Origin: Tachypleus tridentatus
Taxonomy: Eukaryota; Arthropoda; Merostomata; Xiphosura; Limulidae
Reading direction: 5' to 3'
Assembly: GCF_004210375.1 (NCBI RefSeq)
Contig: NW_027467782.1
Location: forward strand, 36,011,771-36,075,770
DNA length: 64,000 nt
Shown: piece by piece, positions 33,079-42,977 of the stretch
Layout of the letters: every line of letters starts with the position of its first letter
How positions within the stretch are numbered: the first letter of the stretch is position 1
Notes under the pieces: generated by a model
Seen by the model: the letters and a program-made list of their open reading frames with translations, nothing else
Told to the model about the DNA's origin: nothing
Database searches by the model: none
Made by a program: the position numbers and the translations under genes

Positions 33079-33649
33079 GCACTGTTTTCGTAATGAAAAC
33101 TAAAAAAATGTATTAGTCTTTCCAGCCCACAAATGGTGATTTTTACAGCAATATTGTTGTTGTTAGGCCTAAAAACTAACGAGATATTTATGAATAGTTC
33201 ACTGATATGTTTAAAAACGAAATATTAGCTTTCTTAAGAAAAGAAAGTATTTTGTTTGTTAAAAATGGAATAGTTACTTAAAATAATATTTCATAGAACA
33301 TTTATAAAAATATTTCGTTTGTAAGGTCTACAAAATGAAAAAAAACATAACTGAATAAAGAGTCATTTTAAAAATATATTAGACATCGGCTACTTAACGG
33401 AAAGAATATGAAGAAATATTCTTCTGTTTTTCCCTCACAAAAATATTTCTATCATACCTGAAAGATGCTTTGACGTTAAGATAAAACAACAACAAAATGT
33501 TATTGTTTCTCTAAACTTTAAACAGACATTATATCTTTATAAACAGACAGAAAGACTAGTTGGAATATTTAAATCAAATTAGGCCATGATAGGTTTAGTT
33601 CTGTAGTTTGTGTTAAGTAATTAACAAATATTTAAAATTATTAACTTAC
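33079..33649. other. P4HA intron, no other feature seen
   Basis: AT-rich intronic sequence between the SINE and the 33650-33703 exon. Confidence 0.5.
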
Positions 33650-33703
33650 ATAAAACATCCACGTTGCTATCCGATCTCCAGCCCGGTATTCAAATCCTTG
33701 AAA
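33650..33703 (-). CDS. P4HA: P4HA-like exon with RIATW box
   Basis: 18 codons in phase 0, FQGFEYRAGDRIATWMFY, between acceptor TTCAAAG and donor TAT followed by GTAAGT. RIATWLFYMSDV is nearly invariant in the family and is here continued by the next exon. Confidence 0.88.
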
Positions 33704-33884
33704 CTTTGAAGTAAAACAATATATATGTATATATTTCCTTCCATAACCTACATCTTATATTAAAAAGATGCAATTATAAACTACAAATCTAATAACAATG
33801 TTTGGATATTTCTCAGCAAATCATGTTTTATACAGAAGTTAATAGCATTGTTTCTAGGTAACAAGCAATACAATAAGTTAGTTT

Positions 33885-33995
33885 CTAATTGTTTGTTTGA
33901 CTTCAAGCAAAGTTAATATGGACTATCTGCTGTGTACATTGCGGGAAATCGAACCCTGTATTTTAGCAGTGTAGTTTTGTAGACTTACTAATGCA
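33885..33995 (-). mobile_element. Decayed copy of the second SINE family
   Basis: On the minus strand GTAGACTTACT and ACTAAAATACAGGGTTCG recall the head of the 18731 element, with B box GGGTTCGATTTCCC and tail CAGATAGTCCATATTAACTT. Confidence 0.55.
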
Positions 33996-34377
33996 CTTAT
34001 TTCTGAGAAATGTGTGAACTAATCTGATTTTGAATTTCTACAAATCACTTTTTCATCTCTTATGAATATTTTTCTCGAACATCAACTTATAGCTGCAGAA
34101 TTACAATCTTTAAAACTTCAAACTTGTCTTGTAAAAATTTCACTCATCTTACTTATATTTGTTTTATTACTTTCCAAAGTTTGATTTTGTTGAGACATGC
34201 ACGGCTAATGAAAACTCTGACCCAGTACAGTTGCATGGTCATTACTCACCTCCATAAACTAATCTCTTAGGGTCAAACTTGACCTAGTATATGGCGTCTC
34301 AGACAGTGCATTATACAGTTTGCGCTCTCTTACTTGCCAAAAACACTGGGTCTTTGAGGCAGAGAGTGTATTATAAG

Positions 34378-34463
34378 AGTGACAATCAAACACCACTGTT
34401 TCAGCAAAGCAGTCTATGAGTTTGCGGTTGGCTGCGTTAACTAGTTTATCACTTCAAAATTAG
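34378..34463 (+). mobile_element. Diverged SINE body-like sequence
   Basis: GTGACAATCAAACACCACTG, GAGTTTGCGGTTGGCTGCG and TATCACTTCAAAATTAG follow the order of the main SINE body, but the head (34210-34370) differs. It may be a sister SINE family sharing the body. Confidence 0.4.
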
Positions 34464-34601
34464 CCTGAAGTAACTTTACAAGAAATTTAATAAATAAACA
34501 ATCTCATCACTCAAAACATCTGGGAAACATAAAATTATACCAAGTTTATTACTAGATTTCGAATGAAGAAAAGTCTTATCTCTTAATTAAGATATTCATA
34601 C

Positions 34602-34679
34602 CATGAATGCATTCATTCCAGCACTTTGTAGATGGTCCTGATGTGATACGTAGTGACCACCAATCCCATAGTTTGCGAC
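34602..34679 (-). CDS. P4HA: P4HA-like exon carrying the HxD iron site
   Basis: 26 codons in phase 0: VANYGIGGHYVSHQDH then LQSAGMNAFM. VANYG is a strong family box. SHQD supplies the His and Asp that hold iron (PHFD in vertebrate members). Acceptor TTTTTAG and donor ATG followed by GTATGA. No disabling change. Confidence 0.88.
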
Positions 34680-35169
34680 CTAAAAATAACATAGAAAACT
34701 CTTTTATACGGGGATGAAACAACATGTCAACAGTTTAATAAAACATGTAACTAAACTAGAAAATTGACCCAAAATGAAATTAAAGCAAGTAAACATGACT
34801 GAAACACTGAATTACATAGGAAACTTCCCAGTGCTTACAGAGAAAATAATAAATCACAGTCATGAGTAACAACTAACGAAATTCATGTCAAGGTCATAAA
34901 AAGGTAATAAAAGAAATGCTACTTATCACGAGTAACAATTAACAAAACTTGTGTTAAAGTCATACGATTTTAACTATAGAAACGTTACATATCACGGTTT
35001 TAAGTGACTGTCAAGTTTTATGGTGCCCCATTCTTTATACTGGCGATTGTTGGCGATACATTTCAACAATAAACAGACGGCGCTCAACCTACTTGTTTTA
35101 TTGTAATATATTAAAAACAAGCGAATCATATGTACACAAAAAGCTGTTAATTATTGAACAACGCATCCT
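34680..35169. other. P4HA intron, no other feature seen
   Basis: AT-rich intronic sequence before the 53-bp array. Confidence 0.45.
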
Positions 35170-35770
35170 TCTTGCTAACCTATAATATTCTGAATTTCGT
35201 TAATTAATCAACTATATATCCTACCTGGTAACTATTATACATCTCGTTAATTAATGAAAAATATATTTTACCCGGTAAGTTACACAATTCTGAATCTCCA
35301 AAATTAGTGAACAAAATTTACTTGGTTAGCTACAGCAGTATCAGCCTCATTAATACATCAATAATATATTCTACCAGGTAAGTTCCAGTGTTGTGTCTTA
35401 ACCTCTAGTATTTGGAACGTCGTCAATTCATCAGTGATATATTCTACCAGGTAAACTAATGTTTTCTGAATTTCGTTCATTAATCAGTAATATATTAACC
35501 TACATGGTAAGCTATAATATTATGAATTTCGTTAATTAACAAAGGGAATATTATCATATCCAGTAAGTTACAGAGTTGTGAATGTCTTTAATTTATCACT
35601 AAAAACATTACCTTACAGGATAAGCTACAAACTTCTGAATAATGTTAATTAATGACGAATATATTATCCAACGAACTTAGGCACACTATTCGAAACCTCC
35701 ATAAATAAACAAAAAATACCATTCACTGTAAGTTATGGTTTCCATTAAATCATCAACAATATTCCCTACA

Positions 35771-36105
35771 ATCAGTGATGTCGAGAAACCCACTTGTTGA
35801 GAAATTTATATGCAAAAACGGCTTGTTTGGGTTGAGAAAATATTTTACATAGAAGAGCGAACAACGTTTCGACCTTCTTCGGTCATCGTCAGGTTCACAA
35901 AGAAAGAGGTAACTGACCGGAAGCTGACCACATGTTTGAAAGGGGTTGTGTAACTGTGTGTCGAAATGTAGAGGGCGGCATTAGATGTTTGAATATATAA
36001 TATATATTAATTAAATATTTTAATATTTTATATTTTAATATATTTTAATTTTATATTCCTTAATTAAATATTTTCTCAACCCAAACGAGCCGTTTTTGCA
36101 TATAA
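35771..36105 (-). mobile_element. Penelope-like non-coding insertion with 13-bp duplication
   Basis: Perfect duplication AATATTCCCTACA at 35758-35770 and 36106-36118. Arms TATATGCAAAAACGGC (near 35809) plus GTTTGGGTTGAGAAAATATT and their complements near 36065-36105 form an inverted repeat of about 40 bases. Inside lie a hammerhead ribozyme and unique text, but no coding sequence. It resembles Penelope pseudo-LTRs. Confidence 0.8.
35857..35898 (-). ncRNA. Hammerhead ribozyme, Penelope type
   Basis: Minus strand: stem I 5' strand GUGAAC, core CUGACGA, one U, stem II GACC with loop GAAGAA and GGUC, core GAAAC, minimal stem III AC/GU, cleavage base U, stem I 3' strand GUUCGC. Stem I has six pairs (one G-U), stem II four Watson-Crick pairs. 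All invariant residues (CUGANGA, GAAA, the U before the cleavage site) are present. The tiny stem III is the form described for Penelope-linked hammerheads, which act as dimers. Confidence 0.85.
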
Positions 36106-36118
36106 ATATTCCCTACAG

Positions 36119-36393
36119 CCCAACATGGCCAGGCAGTTAGGGAGCTCGAACCGCAATCTGAGGGTTGTGGGTTTGAATCTTTGTCATACCAAGCATTCTT
36201 ATCCTTTTATCCATGGGAGCATTATAATGTAATGGCCAATCCCACTTTTCTTTGATAAAAGTAGCCTAAGATGTGGCGGTGGGCGATGATGACTAGCTAC
36301 CTTCCCTCGAGTTTTACACTGCTAAATTAGGAATGACAAGCGCAGATAGCTCTAATGTAGCTTTGCGCAAAACTCAGAAAACAAACAAATATT
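36119..36393 (+). mobile_element. tRNA-headed SINE next to the Penelope-like insertion
   Basis: Head GCCCAACATGGCCAGGCAG, AACCGCAATCTGAGGGTTG, B box GTGGGTTTGAATC, CCTTTTATCCATGGGAGCAT, and tail GCGCAGATAGCTCTAATGTA followed by GCTTTGCGCAAAACTC. Starts exactly at the right duplication of the Penelope-like insertion. Confidence 0.92.
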
Positions 36394-36426
36394 TCCAAGC
36401 TACAGTATTCTGAATCTCGACAATTA

Positions 36427-36792
36427 CCGTGTTTCTCCGAAAATAAGACAGGGCTTATATTAATTTTCACTCCAAAATATGACACTAGGGCTTATTTTCG
36501 GGGGATGTCTTATTTTGATATATTAAAAAAATGAAGTTACAAAGTAAAAATTATAAGACGTCTAAATAAATAGAAATTACGAAAACATTCAGAAACTCAA
36601 TTTGATCAATACTTAAACAAACTAATTAACTAACTATTAAACTAATTAATAAATTAATTTTTTTTATTTCTTTCCTCTTCCTGCCACTCTTAACTAGGGC
36701 TTATTTTAAGGGTAGGGCTTATATTAAAACTATCCCCAAAAATCACACTAGGTCTTATTTTATGGGTAGGTCTTATTATCGGAGAAACACGG
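36427..36792. mobile_element. MITE with long inverted repeats inside the 53-bp array
   Basis: CCGTGTTTCTCCGAAAATAA at the left and its complement TCGGAGAAACACGG at the right. Inside, AGGGCTTATTTT-type motifs alternate on both strands. TA flanks at 36425-36426 and 36793-36794. No coding. The array unit CAATTAATCA shows the uninterrupted site. Superfamily not assigned with certainty; TA fits Tc1/mariner-like mobilisation. Confidence 0.85.
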
Positions 36793-38059
36793 TAATCAAA
36801 AAGTATCCAGTAATTTTATTCCCAGTGTGCCCCTCAAAAAGAAAGGTACACCTTTCGAAAGCGTTCGGGTTATAAGATTTTGATTATTTTTTTACCTGGT
36901 AAGCTACAGCATTTTGGACCTCCTTAATTAATTAATAATATATTATCCTATACTGATATTCTGAATGTCGTGAATTCATCAGTAAATACTAAATAGGGTG
37001 AGCTACAGTATTCTAAATATCATGAATTGTAAACAGTATATTACCCTATTTACCAGCTATATTATTATGAATGTCATTAATTAATCAACAGGCTAGCCCA
37101 TCTAATAAGAAAAAGTATTCTGAATTTAATTGATTAATCAAAAATATATGGCATCAGGTAACCTATACTATGCTGAATTGTCATTTAATGGACAATATAT
37201 CCTACCAGGTAAGGTACAATATTCTAAACCTCGATAAATAAACAAAAGTATATCATACCCGATAAGCTATGATTTTTTTTAATCTGGTTAATTCATCAAC
37301 CATATAGATTATCCTACCTGGTAAACTACAATATTTGTAAACTCGTTCATTAATCAACAATATATCCTACCTGGTAAACTACAATATTTTTAATCTCGTT
37401 CATTAATCAACAGTGTATCCTACCTGGTAAACTACAGTATTTTTAAGCTCGTTCATTAATCAACAACATATCCTACCTGGTAAACTATAGTATTTTTAAT
37501 TTCATTTATTAATCAATAGTGTATCCTACCTGATAAACTACAATATTTTAAAACTCGTTCATTAATCACCAATATATTCTACCTGGTAAACAACAGTAAT
37601 TTTAATCTCATTCATTAATGAAAAGTGTACCATACTTAGTAAACTATAGTATTTTTAATCTCATTCATTAATCAACAATATATCCTACCTGGAAAACTAC
37701 AATAATTTTAATTTCGTTTATTAATCAACAGTGTATTCTACCTGGTAAACTACAGTATTTTTAAACTTGTTCATTAATCAACAATATATCCTACCTGGTT
37801 AGCTACAGTATTTTTAATCTCATTCATTAATCAACAATATATCCTACCTGGTAAACTACAGTATTTTAAATTTCGTTCATTAATCAACAGTGTATCCTAC
37901 CTGGTAAACTACAATATTTTTAATTTCGTTCATTATTCAATAGTGTATCCCACCTGGTAAACTACAGTATTTTTAATCTTGTTCATTAATCAACAGTGTA
38001 TCCTATCTGGTCATGTACAGTATTCTGAATCTCATTTATTAATCAACGATATATTCCAC

Positions 38060-38171
38060 CTGGTAAGCTTCAGCTTCTTCCTTACTGTACTTTGTAGCCA
38101 ACCCTGTAATCATTGCAACTCAATGGTCCAATTTTACAATAATTGGATCATTTTCTTTCGTCAACCAAGAG
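38060..38171 (-). CDS. P4HA: P4HA-like exon with in-frame TGA, seed of a minisatellite
   Basis: After acceptor CCTTCTAG it reads SWLTKENDPIIVKLDH, TGA (38120-38122), VAMITGLATKYSKEEAEAYQ. The family has Arg at the stop position (RI-x-MTGL type), so CGA to TGA is likely. The exon ends CAG and a GTGGAA donor. The exon end and donor are also the first unit of the 53-bp array that fills the next intron. Confidence 0.8.
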
Positions 38172-38499
38172 CTAGAAGGTACAGAAAAATATTCTTGTGA
38201 AACAAATATAGTAAATTTATTTCATCACCAAAAGAAACTTCCCTCTAATTATCTGATTAATTACTTGGTCTTTATAATATCTCTGTTCATCTACTTTACT
38301 ATTAATATGTTTTGCTGAGAAATACTGTGGCAACAAATCTAGTAAACATTTATGATTTTCTTTACCATCCAAGCGACCAAACTGTCTCACAAGACGTAAC
38401 TTTTAGATATGTACATGTTAGAACAACAGTAGGTCTTTTAAAGTATTACTTTACAACACAAAACACAGAGAGAAGTTCCTTACAATACATTATATTATC

Positions 38500-39185
38500 C
38501 ATCACACAACAACAACAAGGATAGTCTATCACAGTACAACAACAGTGGATTAGTCTATCACAGTACAACAACAGTAGAGTAGTTTATTACAGTACAACAA
38601 CAGTGGAGTAGTTTATCACACAATAACAAGAGTAGTCTATCACAGTACAACAACAGTAGATCAGTCTATCACACAATAACAAGAGTAGTCTATTACAGTA
38701 CAACAACAGTGGAGTAGTCTATCACACAATAACAAGAGTAGTATATCACAGTACAACAACAGTGTATTAGTCTATCACACAATAACAAGAGTAGTCTATC
38801 ACAGTACAACAACAGTAGATTAGTCTATCACAGTACAACAACAGTAGAGTAGTCTATCACAGTACAATGACAGTGTAGTAGTCTATCACAGTACAACAAC
38901 AGTGGAGTAGTCTATCACACAACAACAAGAGTAGTCTTTCACAGTACAACAACAGTGGAGTAGTCTATCACAGTACAACAACAGTGGAGTAGTCTATCAC
39001 AACAAGTAGTCATCACAGTAGTCATCACAAACAACAATGAGTAGTATATCACAGTACAATGACAGTAGAGTTTTCTCTCATTATACAGCAACAATAAAAA
39101 AGTTAATCTTAAAACAACAACAACAGATAATCCCCTCCCAGTACAACAACAATGGATTAGTCCTTCATTATACAAAATAAAGAAG
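38500..39185. repeat. About 30-bp minisatellite in a P4HA intron
   Basis: Units contain AGTCTATCACAGTACAACAA then CAGTGGAGT; some units carry ACACAATAACAAGAG instead. Over twenty units. Confidence 0.95.
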
Positions 39186-39295
39186 TCCATCTCTTCAAAT
39201 TGTTACACTAATACATAGACAATTCAATCAATAACCATTAAACGAGGTGATAAACCTCTAGTTGTTAAATATTCATCCACTGTCGACATACTCAC

Positions 39296-39382
39296 TTGTA
39301 TCTTGAATACACACCTTGCACTTGTTCACATAAGAGAAGCTTCAAATTCACCACTGATACCATAGTGAGAAGACCTATGAAG
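39296..39382 (-). CDS. P4HA: P4HA-like exon with in-frame TGA
   Basis: Acceptor CCTTATAG, phase 0 from the previous exon. Reads LHRSSHYGISGEFEASLM, TGA (39326-39328), then TSARCVFKIQ before a GTGAGT donor. It fits the variable segment between the HDVISD and SAWL boxes. The junction to the next exon is one base out of phase; use of GTATGT four bases on does not repair it, so a base at the donor may have been lost. Confidence 0.72.
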
Positions 39383-39439
39383 CTATAAGGAACGAATGAT
39401 AATGTTCAGATTACAATATTACACAAGGAGGAAAGACTG

Positions 39440-39745
39440 GTAGTATTGAAATTACAAAACTACAATGGCTGGAATGACTGATAGTGTACACATCTTAGGT
39501 TTACTATTGAAGGAAAGATTGATGGTGCACAGATCTCAGGTTTACTATTGAAGGAAAGATTGATTGTTTACAGATCTCAGGTTTACTACTGAAAAAAGAT
39601 TTATATTGCACAAACCTTGGGTTTACTATTGAAGGAAAGATTGATTGTTCACAAATCTTAGGTTCACTATTGAAGGAAATATTGATTGTGTACAGATCTT
39701 AAGTTTAATATTGAAGGAGATTTATAATGTACAGACATACGTTTT
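39440..39745. repeat. About 41-bp minisatellite in a P4HA intron
   Basis: Six to seven diverged units with TTTACTATTGAAGGAAAGAT then TGATTGTNCACANATCTNAGG-like text. Confidence 0.9.
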
Positions 39746-39914
39746 TTTTTTATTACAGTGTTCAATCGTCAAGTATACAGTGTAAGAAATGTTATCGCTA
39801 AAGTATATTTGCCCATTCTTTCTAAATGAATTGTGACATTTTGTATAACTACTTTTGCGAAGAATATTGATTATTAATCCTTAAGTTCATATGCTAAAAT
39901 GTTTAAATTCTTAC

Positions 39915-40086
39915 TGTAACTTGACTAATATTCTTTAGTCTTTGAATTTCTTGGTCACTTATGACATCGTGGAGTTGAACAATATAAGGTTTGTGGCTCT
40001 TTTCCTCTAACTTAATTGGTTGTATTAGCAGATACGGATGATGACCACTGAAATAAACACTTGAGATCCTTATCCCATTTTAAAGG
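39915..40086 (-). CDS. P4HA: P4HA-like exon: start of catalytic domain, 2-bp deletion
   Basis: Acceptor GTCACAG and donor ACA followed by GTAAGAA. The first part reads PLKWDKDLKC in one frame and the rest reads FSGHHPYLLIQPIKLEEKSH, then KPYIVQLHDVISDQEIQR and LKNISQVT in another. The exon is 172 bases; 174 would keep frame. Family members have Cys-Arg-Tyr at the break, so two bases were probably lost near 40053. Frames outside the break are clean. Confidence 0.82.
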
Positions 40087-40239
40087 CTGTGACAAAAACA
40101 TCATATATTACAATAAAAAATACTGTATTTTAATTTTATTGTGAGTAAATTAATTATTTTATAGTATGAACACTATTAATACTAAAAAATTCACATTTAC
40201 ATTAGGTATGAGTTAATATGTACCAGTTTTAAACAGAGT

Positions 40240-40740
40240 AGATGGATGTAATTAAAGGCAGTAGATACTTAAAGGTAAATAAAGATATCCAGATGTCAAT
40301 AAAGTAGGAAACATTGAATGCAGTAGACACATGTATATAAATAAAGTAAGAAACAGTAGACATTTAAATTTGAATAAAATGAGAAACATTGATCACGTGT
40401 ATTGAAAAAAAGAGAGTAGAAAAATATGCATAAATAAAATTAAAACAGTAGACAAATGTAAATGAATAAGTAGACAAGTGCATTTCAATGAAGTAAGAAA
40501 CATTAAAAAGTATATGTAAACAAAGAATACACACATGTATACGAATAAAGTAAGAAACAGTAGAGACCTACATGTGAATGAAGTAAGAGACATTGAACAC
40601 GTATATATGAATGAAGTAAGATACATTAAACAAATTCTTGTAAAGAGAGAAGTATAAATCAATAAGGTAAGAAACACGAGACAACTACATGTATGAATAA
40701 ATAAAGACATCTACATGGGAATAATGTAAGACACTTGTGA
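40240..40740. repeat. Diverged 32-33-bp minisatellite in a P4HA intron
   Basis: Degenerate units around AATAAAGTAAGAAACAGTAG and ACACATGTAAATG. About 15 units. Confidence 0.8.
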
Positions 40741-40921
40741 ATGAAGTCATTGACAATGAACACTAATCCATGCTAATTTTTCTTACATTAAGGCTACTTA
40801 TGTAACTTACAGTAAAAAACATGCTCATATTTGGTATAATAAAACAGCATATTTACGATGCTCCTTTAAAGCTGGTTCCTGTTTCTAATATACAGATTTA
40901 CTTAAAACATATATCTATTAC

Positions 40922-41039
40922 CCTGAGTTGTTCTCCACGACACAGTCTGTTGAATTGTTCCTTTTCTATTACAGGATCAAGATTGTCAACAAAAGACACT
41001 GGCTTGAAATTCATTTCATAAGACATATAGTTTCTATCA
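40922..41039 (-). CDS. P4HA: P4HA-like exon: region before the catalytic domain
   Basis: Acceptor CCTTTAG and donor AGG followed by GTAATAG. Encodes 39 codons after one split base: DRNYMSYEMNFKPVSF, VDNLDPVIEKEQF and NRLCRGEQLR. The LCRGE box marks the entry to the catalytic domain in the family. No stop is present. The next exon starts in phase 0. Confidence 0.82.
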
Positions 41040-41104
41040 CTAAAGGAAACAGAAACAGTCTTCCAAGTTGTTTCTATAATAAATCAGAAAATGTTTAGCA
41101 AGGG

Positions 41105-41372
41105 ATAACAGAAAGTTTTGGATATTTCTGGTAGCTACACCAACAACTAAACAGCTACAGTTAATCCATTACTGATAGTTACACCAACATCTAAACAGCT
41201 ACAGTTAATCCATTACTGATAGTTATACCAACATCTAAACAGCTACAGTTAATCCATTACTGATAGTTACACCAGCAACTAAACAGCTACAGTTAATCCA
41301 TTACTGACAGGTACACAAGCAACTAAACAACTATAGTTAGTCCATTACTGAAAGTTACATTAGCATAGTCCC
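41105..41372. repeat. About 43-bp minisatellite, left part
   Basis: Units contain CTACAGTTAATCCATTACTG then ATAGTTACACCAACATCTAA. The array is cut by LINE copy C and continues at 46175. Confidence 0.9.
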
Positions 41373-41689
41373 CTCGGTGTGAATTCCTGTACGTGGTGAG
41401 AGGACCTCCCAGGGAAGGTTTTCTTCTTTCAGTTTACCTCCTCTGAAATCTAAACATTGAAGGAGGAGAGGATCTTGGTGGTTGATGGGACTAACCCTAA
41501 CACACCATTTTGGCTATGAATTCCTGTAAACTGGTTAGGGTCAACCAAGTACCAGTGTTGGATGCTCTCAACAGGTGTTATGGACATTATATCTGATGCT
41601 GGTGTTTGGACATAGTGCTCGCGAAACCCTGGAGTTGCTGTAGTGTTATTGTTTAGCATTGTAGTGCATCCAATGGTGGGTGGGGGTCA

Positions 41690-42955
41690 GTGAGTACTGA
41701 AAAATTCTTTTCTTATTATGGTTCCTGCAAATAAAAACTTAAATAAAATAGTGGAAAAGCAGTCCATTGGAAAATGACCATGTTTTGAAGATTTTATAGC
41801 AATCTTCAACACTTGTAACAGCTGTACCTCATTTTCTTATACTACATTCTCTTTCAGACAAACATTTAGGGCAAATGTGTTCCTTTTTTATTCAGAAGAG
41901 ACTAAAGAGACTTGCTGGCTCTCCGAAATCATTCAAAAAACTTTGCTCTGGTGACATGTTGGTGGAAACATCCACATCTAAACTCCTCTTACATTCAAAG
42001 GCGATTGGGGATATATCTATTGAAGTTATGCCCCATGCTACTTTGAATTCACCATGAGGAGTTATTGTTGAGAGGGGTTTGAAGAACATCCCTTAGTCGG
42101 AGATTCTCGCTGGTTTCTCCACCCAAGGAGTTTCTGCAGTGAAGCATATCTCTACTCTTAAAGATGGAATTATGATGCCGACCAATGTCCTTATTTTAAC
42201 ATTTACATCACTGCGTCCACCTGCCACCATCAAGGCAGATTATTTTAAACTGCAAAATACGGCCATACATTCCAAACCATCTCAAATGTTTCCAGTGACA
42301 GCAGCTCGGTCACTCGAAGACATCATGTTGTGGTTCCTTGATGTCTGCTTGTAATGGCCAGAACTATGATGCCTATGAGTGTGAAACGGACCCTCATTTC
42401 GTCAGTTGCAATGGCTCTCACCCATCCTACTTTTGTTCTTGCCCTAAATGGTTGGAAGAAAAGAGGTGCAGCGTTTGAAGACGATTCAAAACATTACTTA
42501 CCCTGAGACTCGAAAGTTGCTGTCCACCATTTCATCTCAGATGTATGCTGCTGCACTTCGTTCCACTACTACAGTTGGAGTGCAGTCTGATCTCTCTGTG
42601 CCTCCAAAAGAATCATTCTCAAACCAGATGATCTCCATGGTTAAAAAGTTCATGAACAAATGTCAACACCCATCTCTGTTCGTAACATTCATTCCAGCAA
42701 ACCCCAAGATCCACTTCCTTTGGTTCTAGGCACAGATATTTCCTCGGGTACATATCCTTCTCCCGCACCAAGATGCAAAACGATTATTCGTTCATGTCCT
42801 CAATGGTTGAAATCCTCTTCCAGCAACAAAGACCTGCCCAATCGACCCAGGGCAGGATCCATGGAGATCGACAGACCCCCCTTGAATAAATAAAATAAAG
42901 AAAAAGACATAGTCGAAAACAGAAGGGCTCTTCACCCAATTCTTCTACACATAAA
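41690..42955 (+). pseudogene. LINE copy C ORF1 remnant
   Basis: An open segment (41875-42057) matches the GLAGSPKSVKKL region of copy B. Knuckle cysteines are partly lost. It has TAA at the position homologous to the internal TAA of copy B, near 42638. Confidence 0.8.
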
Positions 42956-42977
42956 TAAAACTATCCATCTTGACACA

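Larger units (their letters stand above)
35170..38062. repeat. 53-bp minisatellite filling a P4HA intron
   Basis: Units of about 53 bases containing CTCGTTCATTAATCAACAAT then ATATCCTACCTGGTAAACTA. Units near 37300-38060 are most alike; those left of 35750 are diverged. Interrupted by a Penelope-like insertion, a SINE and a MITE (35771-36795). Its last unit coincides with the donor junction of the 38060-38171 exon. Confidence 0.93.
21548..41039 (-). pseudogene. P4HA: Prolyl 4-hydroxylase alpha-subunit-like gene, C-terminal nine exons
   Basis: P4HA enzymes hydroxylate collagen prolines in the endoplasmic reticulum using iron, oxygen and 2-oxoglutarate. Nine minus-strand exons with mostly standard splice sites give, in order, the LCRGE box, PYLLIQPIKLEE, YIVQLHDVISDQEI, the HxD iron site (SHQD), RIATWMFY, DVEAGGATAF, WPKKG, the distal His (TRHGACP), the 2-oxoglutarate Lys (HGSK) and VSNKW. 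Three TGA codons (39326-39328, 38120-38122, 32424-32426), a 2-base deletion in the 39915-40086 exon and one out-of-phase junction disable it. Introns are present, so it is not a retro-copy. The N-terminal half should lie to the right. Sequencing error is the alternative. Confidence 0.85.

Noticed and set aside
36427..36792. Miniature hairpin RNA gene
   Set aside because: The palindrome is explained by transposon inverted repeats with a TA target duplication.
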